Assembly: GCA_045586505.1 (NCBI GenBank)
Contig: JAZNAL010000020.1
Location: 15,585-79,584, forward strand
Origin: Flemingiibacterium sp045586505
GTDB taxonomy: Bacteria > Bacillota > Clostridia > Oscillospirales > CAG-272
Length of the DNA: 64,000 nucleotides
Direction: 5' to 3'
The notes beneath the pieces are model-generated. The model made no database searches, was not told where the DNA came from, and saw only the letters and a program-made list of their open reading frames with translations. How positions within the stretch are numbered: the first letter of the stretch is position 1; the number at the start of each line of letters is the position of its first letter. The position numbers were made by a program, and so were the translations under genes. This document shows positions 35,890-42,927 of this stretch, one piece after another.

Positions 35890-35919
35890 AGTATACTTAA
35901 AATGAGTATACTGTGCCAA
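35890..35919 (-). promoter_or_regulatory. Promoter of SLOG copy 1 with overlapping palindromes
   Basis: TTGGCA (35914-35919) and TATACT (35890-35895) lie 18 bases apart on the minus strand. Two copies of the perfect palindrome AGTATACT (35890-35897 and 35905-35912), 15 bases apart, cover the -10 and the spacer. Related copies of TAnACTT, again 15 bases apart, occur at 35944 and 35959 before the RHH gene. These are probable RHH operator sites. Confidence 0.65.
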
Positions 35920-35987
35920 TTGTATCATAAAATTGACTTAAAATATACTTGATATAAGTAAACTTTTAATGTACTGGAGGATTTGCA

Positions 35988-36170
35988 ATGAGAAATAAGA
36001 ATAACAAGCATCTTGGTATAGAAATAGATCCGGAGCTCCATTATAAGCTAAAATATCTCTCGGAATATGAAGGACGTTCAATGAATGGAGAAATACTGCA
36101 TCTTATCCGTCAAGCAGTCAGAGAATTTGAAAAGATAGACGGTATTATTAAAGTGCCGGAACAACAGTAA
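35988..36170 (+). CDS. Ribbon-helix-helix (Arc/MetJ-type) regulator, copy 1
   Basis: The 60-residue protein fits the RHH fold: a basic N-terminus and beta strand (HLGIEIDPEL), helix A (HYKLKYLSEYEGR), the turn SMNG and helix B (EILHLIRQAVREFEK). Such proteins bind repeated sites as dimers of dimers. GGAGG lies 7 bases before the ATG. It is divergent from the SLOG gene at 35532-35867, and AGTATACT-like repeats lie between. A related RHH gene at 60640-60813 has the same position next to the second SLOG gene. Confidence 0.82.
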   Translation: MRNKNNKHLGIEIDPELHYKLKYLSEYEGRSMNGEILHLIRQAVREFEKIDGIIKVPEQQ

Positions 36171-36176
36171 CAAAAA

Positions 36177-36208
36177 ATCACGCCGTCCGATAGGACGGCG
36201 TGATTTTT
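36177..36208. terminator. Bidirectional terminator between RHH gene and rpmF
   Basis: ATCACGCCGTCC and GGACGGCGTGAT (36177-36204) form a perfect 12-bp stem with loop GATA. It is flanked by A-run and T-run, giving T-tails in both directions for the convergent genes. Confidence 0.92.
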
Positions 36209-36211
36209 CAC

Positions 36212-36391
36212 TTAGTCAACGTTGATGACCTGCTCACCCTTGTAGGTTCCGCAAGCTCTGCAAACTCTGTGTGCGAGGTTGTATTCACCGCACTTGGGGC
36301 ACTTAACCATACCCGGCATTTCGAGCTTCCATACGTTAGATCTTCTCTTATCACGTCTCGCACTGGAGACTTTCTTCTTCGGTACTGCCAT
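36212..36391 (-). CDS. rpmF: 50S ribosomal protein L32
   Basis: L32 is a small zinc-ribbon protein of the 50S subunit. The 59 residues start MAVPKKKVSSARRDKRRS and have CPKC (31-34) and CRAC (44-47), a full four-Cys zinc site. A strong AAGGAGGTG lies before the ATG at 36391. It has its own promoter inside the end of the DUF177 gene and also sits in the standard DUF177-rpmF pair. Confidence 0.97.
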   Translation of the reverse strand: MAVPKKKVSSARRDKRRSNVWKLEMPGMVKCPKCGEYNLAHRVCRACGTYKGEQVINVD

Positions 36392-36425
36392 TTCACGACA
36401 CCTCCTTAACTGTATAACATTTTAT

Positions 36426-36454
36426 ATTATACATCAAATATTATTATTTTTCAA
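36426..36454 (-). promoter_or_regulatory. Promoter of rpmF
   Basis: TTGAAA (36449-36454) and TATAAT (36426-36431) on the minus strand are 17 bases apart. The -35 overlaps the last codons of the DUF177 gene. Confidence 0.8.
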
Positions 36455-36971
36455 GTAGTTTTTGCAAAATTGCGAGCCTTGGATCAATTTCTTTTTTCAC
36501 ACAGCCGCAATCACCCTCGTTGAGATCGTGTCCGCACTTGGAGCAAAGACCCTTGCAGTCCTCACTGCAAAGCTCCTTCATGGGAAACTCCATCATAAGC
36601 TGCTCGGCACAGACCGTATCAAGGTCAAGCATGCCGTCAACCGTTTCGATGTAGTCGTCAGCATCCTCCTCGGAGGTGTTGACAAGGTCTCCACGCTTTA
36701 CGACAGTACGGGAAAACGAGGTCTCGAAACTGCGCGACAGCGGTGCAAGACACCGTGCACACTCCGCGTCGTATTCCACGCTGACCGTGGCGTCAAGGCT
36801 GATATATCCGCCCATGTTCACGATCCGTCCCGTAACTGAGACCGGCTTTGTAAAAACTACGCCGTCTACCTGTGTATCAAAGGGGAAATCGTCCTGCGCC
36901 AGCGAAAAGCTATACGCTACGGCAAGCTCGTTTTGTTCTCCGGAGAGAATTTTTCGCACATCTAATGCCAT
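36444..36971 (-). CDS. DUF177 (YceD) family metal-binding protein
   Basis: YceD/DUF177 proteins sit next to rpmF in most bacteria and are linked to 23S rRNA or L32 maturation; in plants a homologue helps 23S rRNA build-up. The 175 residues contain ECARCL near 69-74 and the late block CSEDCKGLCSKCGHDLNEGDCGC near 134-156, with several Cys residues fit for zinc. GGGAGG precedes the ATG. A perfect promoter lies upstream. Confidence 0.9.
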   Translation of the reverse strand: MALDVRKILSGEQNELAVAYSFSLAQDDFPFDTQVDGVVFTKPVSVTGRIVNMGGYISLDATVSVEYDAECARCLAPLSRSFETSFSRTVVKRGDLVNTSEEDADDYIETVDGMLDLDTVCAEQLMMEFPMKELCSEDCKGLCSKCGHDLNEGDCGCVKKEIDPRLAILQKLLEK

Positions 36972-37015
36972 AATCTACCTCCCATTCAAGGACAACACAA
37001 AGTAGCAACTAATTC

Positions 37016-37044
37016 ATTATATATTATTTTATCCGATTTGTCAA
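37016..37044 (-). promoter_or_regulatory. Perfect sigma-A promoter of DUF177-rpmF
   Basis: TTGACA (37039-37044), a 17-base spacer and TATAAT (37016-37021) on the minus strand. It lies between recR and the DUF177 gene, so those two are separate units. Confidence 0.92.
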
Positions 37045-37087
37045 TAGCTATAGAAAAATAATCTAAATTTGTTCACTTTGCCGATAG

Positions 37088-37687
37088 TTACATCATTCTG
37101 CGGCCTTCTATGGCGCGCATTAACGTAACTTCGTCGGCGTATTCCAGCTCACCGCCCACGGGAATGCCATATGCAAGGCGCGAAACCTTGATCCCCAGCG
37201 GTTTTATGAGCTTGGTGAGATACATCGCGGTCGCTTCACCCTCGACTGTGGGATTGGTGGCGATTATGATCTCCTCCACCGTATCATCGCCGAGGCGTTC
37301 CATCAGCTCGCGTATTTTTAACTTATCGGGGCCGGTGCCGTTCATAGGAGAGATCGCGCCGTGAAGCACATGATATACGCCGCCGAATTCCTTGACCTTT
37401 TCAAGGGACATCACCGCCTTGGCATCCTCGACCACGCATATGACCGAGCGGTCGCGACTCGTATCCGCGCACACCGAGCAGATCTCTCCGTCGGAGATGT
37501 TCTGGCAGATCGAGCAGGTGCGCACCTGTTCCTTCGCGCCGCGAACTGCTTCGGCAAAGGCTTCCGCTTCCTCGGTGGTGAAGTCAAGCACCGCAAACGC
37601 AAGGCGTATCGCGGTCTTTTTGCCGATGCCGGGAAGCTTTCGGAACTGCTCTATGAGCTTTTCCAGCGGAAGAATGTATTCCGCCAT
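37088..37687 (-). CDS. recR: Recombination mediator RecR
   Basis: RecR forms a ring on DNA and works with RecO and RecF. The 199-residue protein carries the helix-hairpin-helix region LPGIGKKTAIRLAF (19-32), a zinc site CSICQNISDGEICSVC near 57-72 and a TOPRIM domain with VVEDAKAVMSLEK near 84-96 and ATNPTVEGEATA near 143-154. It ends the scr-dnaX-ybaB-recR unit, as in Bacillus. Confidence 0.97.
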   Translation of the reverse strand: MAEYILPLEKLIEQFRKLPGIGKKTAIRLAFAVLDFTTEEAEAFAEAVRGAKEQVRTCSICQNISDGEICSVCADTSRDRSVICVVEDAKAVMSLEKVKEFGGVYHVLHGAISPMNGTGPDKLKIRELMERLGDDTVEEIIIATNPTVEGEATAMYLTKLIKPLGIKVSRLAYGIPVGGELEYADEVTLMRAIEGRRMM

Positions 37688-37693
37688 GATTAC

Positions 37694-38041
37694 TTAAAAC
37701 AGACCGGGAACGTTTAAGTCGCCGGTGATCTTCTGCATTTCTGCGGCGTTGGTCTCCTCGACCTTCTTGATAGCCTCGTTTACAGCGGCAACAAGTGTGT
37801 CGGACAGAGTTTCGATATCATCGGGATCAACGATCTCGGGCTTCAAGTCGATGCTCCGGATCTGCTTCTTGCCGTTTATCTTTACGTTAATAACCCCGCC
37901 GCCGACGGATACGTCGTACTCGCGTGCGTCAAGCTCCTCCTGGAGTGATGCCATATCCTCCTGCATCTTCTGCGCTTGTCTTATCATTGCGCTCATATTC
38001 TGGGGGCCGCCGCCCATACCCTTGGGTAAACGTGCTTTCAT
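37694..38041 (-). CDS. YbaB/EbfC nucleoid-associated protein
   Basis: The 115-residue protein belongs to the YbaB/EbfC family of small dimeric DNA-binding proteins. It has a Gly/Met-rich N-terminus, MIRQAQKMQEDMASLQEEL, then VGGGVINVKINGKKQIRSIDL. AAAGGA precedes the ATG. The place between dnaX and recR is the standard one. Confidence 0.95.
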   Translation of the reverse strand: MKARLPKGMGGGPQNMSAMIRQAQKMQEDMASLQEELDAREYDVSVGGGVINVKINGKKQIRSIDLKPEIVDPDDIETLSDTLVAAVNEAIKKVEETNAAEMQKITGDLNVPGLF

Positions 38042-38063
38042 TTTGGTCTTCCTTTCGGTTTTG

Positions 38064-39677
38064 TTAATTTAGTTCATCGGCACTGCGAGCAAGCTCGTCA
38101 AGTGCCTGGCTTTTGTCATCTTTTTTCTCCGGAGCATACTCAAGCTTTACATCATTTGCCGTAAGCCTGCCTTCCTCGAAGGTGTTGAGGATCTCAAGCA
38201 TCTCGGAGAACATATTGGTGATTATGGTAAGCGCCATCTGATTGCTCGTGCGGATATGCACAAACTCGTCGGTGTTGACCGTGAAGCCCTTTGCTGACTC
38301 GCGCAGAAGACTTCCGAGCATAAGGTCGCGCTCACAGCATTTTGCCACGAACTCAGCCCAGTACGGAAGCTGCCTGTACTCCTTTTTCACGGGAGCTTCG
38401 TCGGATGCATCCTTTGTAGAGGTGTCCGGTTTCGCAGAATCGTCCGCGGGAGCAGGCGCTTTTTCGGCGGGATTGCCGTCCGGCCTTGAGGTTGCCGACG
38501 GTTCGGGAGCGGCGCTTATGCGATATGCGCCCGATTTGAGCTTGTCCTCAAGCAAAGTCAGTCTTGAAGCCAGTGCTTCATTGGAGGCGGAGAATCTTTC
38601 GTCGCACATACGCACCAGCGTCATCTCGGCGATAAGCCGCTTGGATGAGTTTGACATACGCATGGAGACAAGCGCTTCGTCTAAGAGCTTTGCGTGATAG
38701 ATCAGCGTTTCCGCGGCGAATCTTCCCGCGATCTCCATAAGCTCGCAATATTGCTTCTCGGACAGATCTAGGTAGTCCCTTGAGCCTTTTGTGGTCTTGA
38801 CCACCAGCATATCGCGGTAGAATCCGATGAGATCCTGCCAGAATACAGCAAGGTCCTTGCTGGACATGAACATTTTACCGATCTCACCGAAGATCGTGTC
38901 GTAATCCTTGTCGCAGACAGCATTAAGTACCTTTGTAATGGCGTCGCGTCCGCCGGTGCCTGCGATCTCCTCAACTACTGTGGCAGTCACGGGCTTGTTT
39001 TCGCCTGAGCAAAGCTCAAGCAGTGATATGGCATCGCGCATACCGCCCTGTGCAAGGTGTGCCAGCATGAAAGCCGCCTCATGGTCGAGGTCTATGCCCT
39101 CGGCGCTTGCAATATGCTCAAGGCGCGCAGCGATGACATCGCTTGAGATGCGTCTGAAATCGAAGCGCTGACAGCGGGAAAGGATCGTGGCGGGGATCTT
39201 CTGAAGCTCGGTGGTGGCGAGAATGAACATTACATGAGCGGGCGGCTCCTCAAGGGTTTTAAGGAGTGCGTTGAAGGCGCTCGCCGACAGCATGTGCACC
39301 TCGTCTATGATATACACTTTTTTTGAAAGCTCTGCGGGCAGATACTCTACCTCATCGCGTATCTGACGGATATCGTCAACGCCGTTGTTGGATGCCGCGT
39401 CCATCTCCACGATATCGATACAGCTTCCGTTATCAGCGGCAAGACAGGAGGGACATTTTCCGCAGGGATTGCCATTCTCCGGTGACTCGCAGTTTACCGC
39501 TTTCGCCAGGATCTTCGCGCAGGTGGTCTTGCCCGTGCCGCGCGAGCCTGTGAAAAGGTAGGCATGAGAGGTCTTTTTGTTCTCCACGCCATAGCGCAGT
39601 ATAGCGGTGATGTGATCCTGACCGCAGACGTCGGAAAAGCTCTGCGGCCGCCATTTTCTATAAAGTGCCTGATGCAT
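38064..39677 (-). CDS. dnaX: DNA polymerase III gamma/tau subunit
   Basis: This is the clamp-loader ATPase. The 537 residues have Walker A GSRGTGKT (44-51), a zinc module CGKCPSC near 76-82, the EVHMLS box near 125 and a sensor ATTELQKIPATILSRCQRF, then a Pro/Ala/Asp-rich linker (about 385-425) and a tau-like tail. No frameshift signal in a suitable frame was seen. It follows the SRP RNA gene directly, the conserved Firmicutes order. Confidence 0.97.
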   Translation of the reverse strand: MHQALYRKWRPQSFSDVCGQDHITAILRYGVENKKTSHAYLFTGSRGTGKTTCAKILAKAVNCESPENGNPCGKCPSCLAADNGSCIDIVEMDAASNNGVDDIRQIRDEVEYLPAELSKKVYIIDEVHMLSASAFNALLKTLEEPPAHVMFILATTELQKIPATILSRCQRFDFRRISSDVIAARLEHIASAEGIDLDHEAAFMLAHLAQGGMRDAISLLELCSGENKPVTATVVEEIAGTGGRDAITKVLNAVCDKDYDTIFGEIGKMFMSSKDLAVFWQDLIGFYRDMLVVKTTKGSRDYLDLSEKQYCELMEIAGRFAAETLIYHAKLLDEALVSMRMSNSSKRLIAEMTLVRMCDERFSASNEALASRLTLLEDKLKSGAYRISAAPEPSATSRPDGNPAEKAPAPADDSAKPDTSTKDASDEAPVKKEYRQLPYWAEFVAKCCERDLMLGSLLRESAKGFTVNTDEFVHIRTSNQMALTIITNMFSEMLEILNTFEEGRLTANDVKLEYAPEKKDDKSQALDELARSADELN

Positions 39678-39694
39678 TCCGTCGCCTCTTTCCT

Positions 39695-40040
39695 AAAAAA
39701 TCGGACAAGCTATAAAATAAGACCATACACCAAAAACTCGAACTGAGCCTATGTGCGTGAACACAGGCGTGTGCTCGGGACAGGCGACCTCGCGGCACAT
39801 CGGAGTGACCGCTTAATGCTGCTTGGTTCCCCACCTGACATGGTTCACGGCTTCCGATTGCGCAAGACCCATCCGTCAACGCACAGAATCCGGTGTGCAG
39901 ACCACACAGACTCAGCCCTTATTATTGGAATCCACCCCTGCTATAGCGGACTTCAGGTACAAGGCACCGCTGATTCCCCGGCTGGTATGGCCTTATTTTA
40001 TAGCTTGTCGTTTGTTTCTTCGGGGCTTTCACCCCAGCAG
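39695..40040 (-). ncRNA. scr: Signal recognition particle RNA, large Gram-positive type (primary transcript)
   Basis: The minus strand reads as the Bacillus/Clostridium large SRP RNA. The helix 8 core is present: ACCATGTCAGG, then GGGAACCAAGCAGCA, then GATGTGCCGCGAGG. The Alu part is also visible (GCGGTGCCTTGTACCTG and GTCCGCTATAGCAGG). The mature RNA probably spans about 39721-39993, with GGCCATAC and GTATGGTC pairing at its ends. Outside these, GACAAGCTATAAAATAAG at the 5' side is complementary to the 3' side, so the closing helix is about 20 bp longer; it ends in a T6 run at 39695-39700. In Bacillus, RNase III trims this precursor; rnc is in this window. Confidence 0.95.
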
Positions 40041-40046
40041 TAATAT

Positions 40047-40075
40047 ATTATAACAGATTTTTTGTAATAATGCAA
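40047..40075 (-). promoter_or_regulatory. Promoter of the SRP RNA gene
   Basis: TTGCAT (40070-40075) and TATAAT (40047-40052) on the minus strand are 17 bases apart. Transcription would begin near 40040. Confidence 0.88.
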
Positions 40076-40161
40076 GGGGTTTCGCGAAATTTAACATTGG
40101 GTATACATTTTTGCGTAAGGCTGTGTCATTGAAAGAAATATCGGTATTCGATGGGTGAGAT

Positions 40162-40262
40162 AAGGCGGCAGCACTTGAACTTTTTTGAAAAAAGGCGCTG
40201 TCGCAGATGCCTGGCGATCTGTCGGTGGACAGAAGCAGGGGATGCAGCTGTTCAAGTTTCGT
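40162..40262. other. Intergenic stretch dense in short inverted repeats
   Basis: CTTGAAC (40174-40180) and GTTCAAG (40250-40256) enclose TTTTTTGAAAAAA, CAGAT...ATCTG (40204-40220) and TCTGTCGGTGGACAGA, and two of these share bases so that alternative folds are possible. On the minus strand it lies just after the trmL stop and could include its terminator (C then T6). No ORF is seen in 40076-40275. Confidence 0.45.
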
Positions 40263-40275
40263 GTGCTAACCTATT

Positions 40276-40797
40276 TTATTCTTCCCACTTATATTTGGTC
40301 AGTTCCCCATCCTCGCGGAGTCCATCGAACCCGCGCTGACGCAGGACCTCGTAAACGGCGATCGCCGCAGAGTTTGAAAGGTTCAGCGAACGGAGCGTGT
40401 CACGCATAGGAATACGCACACAGCGGTCGGGATTGCTGTATAAAAGCTCTTCCGGAAGCCCCTTTGTCTCCTTGCCGAACATTAGGAACACCTGCTTCGG
40501 GTATGTGACGTCGGTATAGCAGTGCTTTGCTTTGGTGGTGAAGCAGAAGAACTCCGCGTCAGGGTTCTTTTTGAAGAAATCCTCAAGGCCGTCGTAATAG
40601 GTTATATCCAGCTTGTCCCAATAATCGAGTCCCGCGCGCTTTAATTTACGGTCGTCGATCTCAAACCCCAGCGGACGCACCAGATGGAGTGCAGCACCCG
40701 TAGCGGCACAGGTGCGGGCAATGTTGCCTGTGTTCTGCGGTATCTCCGGCTCGACGAGGACTATATTTATATTGTTATTTGTTGAAAATTCGTTCAT
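40276..40797 (-). CDS. trmL: tRNA (cytidine/uridine-34 2'-O) methyltransferase TrmL
   Basis: TrmL is a small SPOUT methyltransferase that 2'-O-methylates the wobble base of tRNA-Leu isoacceptors. The 173 residues show EPEIPQNTGNIARTCAATG near 17-35, the MFGKETKGLP knot loop near 106-115 and IPMRDTLRSLNLSNSAAIAVYE near the end. GGAG precedes the ATG at 40797. It is divergent from the next gene. Confidence 0.95.
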   Translation of the reverse strand: MNEFSTNNNINIVLVEPEIPQNTGNIARTCAATGAALHLVRPLGFEIDDRKLKRAGLDYWDKLDITYYDGLEDFFKKNPDAEFFCFTTKAKHCYTDVTYPKQVFLMFGKETKGLPEELLYSNPDRCVRIPMRDTLRSLNLSNSAAIAVYEVLRQRGFDGLREDGELTKYKWEE

Positions 40798-40888
40798 CGG
40801 TTTTTCTCCGGTATCAATAATCAGAGTTTTGTTTGGTTACAATAATATCGGTATCAAAAACGCGTTTTGCGTCAAACGGAGGGATCAT

Positions 40889-41788
40889 ATGCGAAAATTC
40901 AGAAGCAATACGGAAAATATCCGCGATATGCGTATAGCATATACATTTTTACTTTCACTGGCGGTGGTGTGCCTGATACTCGGCGTTGTTTCCACCCGCC
41001 TCGGCTCGCGTCTGCACGCAAATGAGCTTGCGGACAGCTACAGGGCGCTTACACTCTGCTCGGATGCTCTAAGGGAATGGGACAGCGCCCAGTCGGACGA
41101 GTCCCGCTATGCGGCGGCGATCCGCTTCGGCGACGCGGCGGCAATGCTTCCATCCGAGGTGGAGCTTGAGCCGCTTCTGAGTCTTGCCGATAAGATGCGC
41201 GCAGGTGAGGACGCCGCTAACGCGGTTCATACCTTTGCGGACACCTTCGCATTGCTTGCGGCGCTTGATTATGCCGATGATGCCGAGGCGCGCGCGGTCA
41301 TTGCGTCGGCGCTTGACGGAGTCGTGGGCGCGCTGGCGCCGGAGACGTCACAGCCGCCGTCTGCAGATGTCGAGCAGCTTCTGCCGGAGGTTGTCGCATA
41401 CAGCGGTAAGGTTGCCGCGAAGGGGATAAAGGCGATATTTGGTGCAAATGCCGGTACGCTGACGCCGCATCTTGCGGAATCCGGGGATGTGTTTGTCGCC
41501 GAGAACGAGAATCTGCGCATGACCTTTTCCGCCGCAGACGGTAACCTTGAAAGCTTTATTTTCATCCGACTCGGAGATGTGCCGAGTATCGAGCTTAATG
41601 ATTCCGAGCGACTTCGCGCGGCACTGGATTTTTTCAATCTGAATCGCCGAAAGAGAGGGGCGGATGCCGATATTGCGGGAGAGGTGTGCGGCTTTCTGAT
41701 AGCCGATATTACAGCAGGCGAGGACTCATACCGTGCGGCGGTGGACAAATACGGCAGGGTATGGAGCCTTACTAAAGTAAAAAGGTGA
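40889..41788 (+). CDS. Uncharacterised single-pass membrane protein
   Basis: I do not recognise a named family. The 299-residue protein starts at ATG 40889, with GGAGGG 6 bases ahead; the longer open frame from 40712 overlaps trmL and lacks support. A basic N-terminus is followed by one membrane helix (about 17-36), then a predicted helical, Ala/Asp/Glu-rich outer part (40-190), and a C-terminal alpha/beta part (about 190-299) ending in YRAAVDKYGRVWSLTKVKR. The build loosely recalls the germination protein YpeB (N-terminal anchor, C-terminal PepSY-like repeats), but it is shorter and I would not assign it. Its stop codon lies in the rpsT terminator. Confidence 0.75.
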   Translation: MRKFRSNTENIRDMRIAYTFLLSLAVVCLILGVVSTRLGSRLHANELADSYRALTLCSDALREWDSAQSDESRYAAAIRFGDAAAMLPSEVELEPLLSLADKMRAGEDAANAVHTFADTFALLAALDYADDAEARAVIASALDGVVGALAPETSQPPSADVEQLLPEVVAYSGKVAAKGIKAIFGANAGTLTPHLAESGDVFVAENENLRMTFSAADGNLESFIFIRLGDVPSIELNDSERLRAALDFFNLNRRKRGADADIAGEVCGFLIADITAGEDSYRAAVDKYGRVWSLTKVKR

Positions 41789-41806
41789 TGAAAGAGCTTC
41801 ATCACC
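41784..41806 (-). terminator. Terminator of rpsT, overlapping the convergent gene's stop
   Basis: GGTGATGAA (41784-41792) and TTCATCACC (41798-41806) form a 9-bp stem, followed on the minus strand by TTTTTAC. The stop codon of the convergent gene (TGA, 41786-41788) is inside the stem. Confidence 0.88.
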
Positions 41807-41827
41807 AAAATTACATATTAAGAGCGA

Positions 41828-42094
41828 TTACGCACCGAGCTGGTTGAGCTTAACGGTGTAGTTGCTCTTCTTTCTTGCAGCGTTGTTCTTGTGAAGAAGA
41901 CCCTGAGCCACTGCCTGGTCGATCTTCTTGACTGCTGCCTTGTAAGTCTCAGCAGCTGCAGCCTTATCACCGGAAGCGAGTGCTGCTTCGTACTTCTTCA
42001 TAGAAGTCTTAAGAGCGGTCTTGAGCATTTTATTCTGCATGGTTTTTGCTTCGATTACCTTAACGCGCTTCTTTGCGGATTTAATGTTCGGCAA
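41828..42094 (-). CDS. rpsT: 30S ribosomal protein S20
   Basis: The 88 residues match S20, a basic helical bundle that binds 16S rRNA early: PNIKSAKKRVKVIEA at the start and LLHKNNAARKKSNYTVKLNQL at the end. The start codon is TTG at 42094, since GGAGGTG stands 7 bases ahead and S20 always begins MPNIKSA. A leader of about 95 bases separates it from its promoter; S20 represses its own translation in other bacteria, so the weak start codon and leader may matter. Confidence 0.97.
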   Translation of the reverse strand: MPNIKSAKKRVKVIEAKTMQNKMLKTALKTSMKKYEAALASGDKAAAAETYKAAVKKIDQAVAQGLLHKNNAARKKSNYTVKLNQLGA

Positions 42095-42197
42095 ATCGTT
42101 CACCTCCTTCGATGTGGTCTGCGTCAGGCTTGACTGTAACGGTTTTCGCCTGATGCAGCCGGGAGCCTTATGCTGTAAAGACAGCATTTCTCCATAT

Positions 42198-42226
42198 ATC
42201 ATACCACAAAGTTTTCAAAATATCAA
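42198..42226 (-). promoter_or_regulatory. Promoter of rpsT
   Basis: TTGATA (42221-42226) and TATGAT (42198-42203) on the minus strand are 17 bases apart, with TGG next to the -10 (extended -10). Confidence 0.8.
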
Positions 42227-42341
42227 GAGGTTTTCGAAAATTTTTCAATTTTTTTTGATTTTTGTGAAATCAGTCATCTTGGATATGGATGGAATCGCTA
42301 TCTTTCGGTGGAATTACTCTATATTTGGAACAAATAACAAA

Positions 42342-42366
42342 GCCTCTGCTAATAATTTGCAGAGGC
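42342..42366 (-). terminator. Terminator at the end of the phage remnant
   Basis: GCCTCTGC (42342-42349) and GCAGAGGC (42359-42366) form a perfect 8-bp stem with a T-rich tail on the minus strand (TTTGTTATTTGTT). It overlaps the last codons of the scaffold-like ORF. Confidence 0.75.
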
Positions 42367-42585
42367 AGTGTTGCGAGTGGGTTGTTTATAGTATAAGGAC
42401 GTTATATGTTTAAGCGCCTTCTGTGCATCCTCAAGCGACTGCTTATAGGTGTCACGAGCTGTGCGGATCTTCTCAACCTCGGCAACGGTCTTGTAATTTT
42501 CGTTTACAGCCGTATCGAAGTCAGCCTTTTTATCGGCAGGTATCTCGATGCCGAGCTCTTTCAGGATTTCGTGTATGTTTTTCAT
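42349..42585 (-). pseudogene. Phage GP20-type scaffolding protein, C-terminally truncated
   Basis: The first 60 residues (MKNIHEILKELGIEIPADKK onwards, with NENYKTVAEVEK and a following coiled-coil) match the N-terminus of the phage minor structural protein GP20/scaffold family as I remember it. Full-length members are about 180-200 residues; this one leaves the family pattern after residue 61 and stops at 78 inside a terminator. AAAGGA stands before the ATG, so a short protein could still be made. Confidence 0.7.
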
Positions 42586-42730
42586 CGTGCTATCCTTTCT
42601 GCGTGATTTTTATACCGCTTCGCCTGCGGTTGAAGGATTTGCCGCGTAACCCTGCGGCTAAGGGAATGTATAACAAAAGCCCGGCACACTTTCGTGTGTC
42701 GAGCTTGGGTTATTGGATTGTTATGACAGC

Positions 42731-42925
42731 TTATGCCTCTATGATTTTCCACTTACCGCCGGGAGAACTGCCGTCTAATGGGGCTGGATTAGTCATTGAA
42801 TAAAGATAGTCTTCGCCGCTATCGTCGATAACACGGTACATCCCATTCTCCTCCACGGCTTCGTAGATCATACCGTTTGTTAAGCTATCGACTCCAAACG
42901 ATGGTCCAATGTATTTAAGTTTCAT
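42731..42925 (-). CDS. Small phage-associated protein, possible immunity partner
   Basis: The 64-residue protein (LKYIGPSFGVDSLTNGMIYEAVEENG...DDSGEDYLYSMTNPAPLDGS) is intact and acidic. Similar small proteins occur just after minor-head/toxin-50 genes in Firmicute phages, from memory. Its ATG comes 2 bases after the stop of the preceding gene, and the ribosome binding site lies in that gene's last codons, so they are translated together. This tight pairing would fit a toxin-immunity pair, but no experimental role is known to me. Confidence 0.6.
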   Translation of the reverse strand: MKLKYIGPSFGVDSLTNGMIYEAVEENGMYRVIDDSGEDYLYSMTNPAPLDGSSPGGKWKIIEA

Positions 42926-42927
42926 TA

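Noticed and set aside
38064..38140. A6G run near the 3' end of dnaX as a possible programmed frameshift
   Set aside because: The run is read as AAA AAA G in the zero frame, not in the A_AAA_AAG register needed for -1 slippage, and lies too close to the stop codon to make a gamma-type product.
42403..42803. Plus-strand open frames across the phage remnant
   Set aside because: They overlap the better supported minus-strand phage frames, have no ribosome binding sites and no homology pattern.
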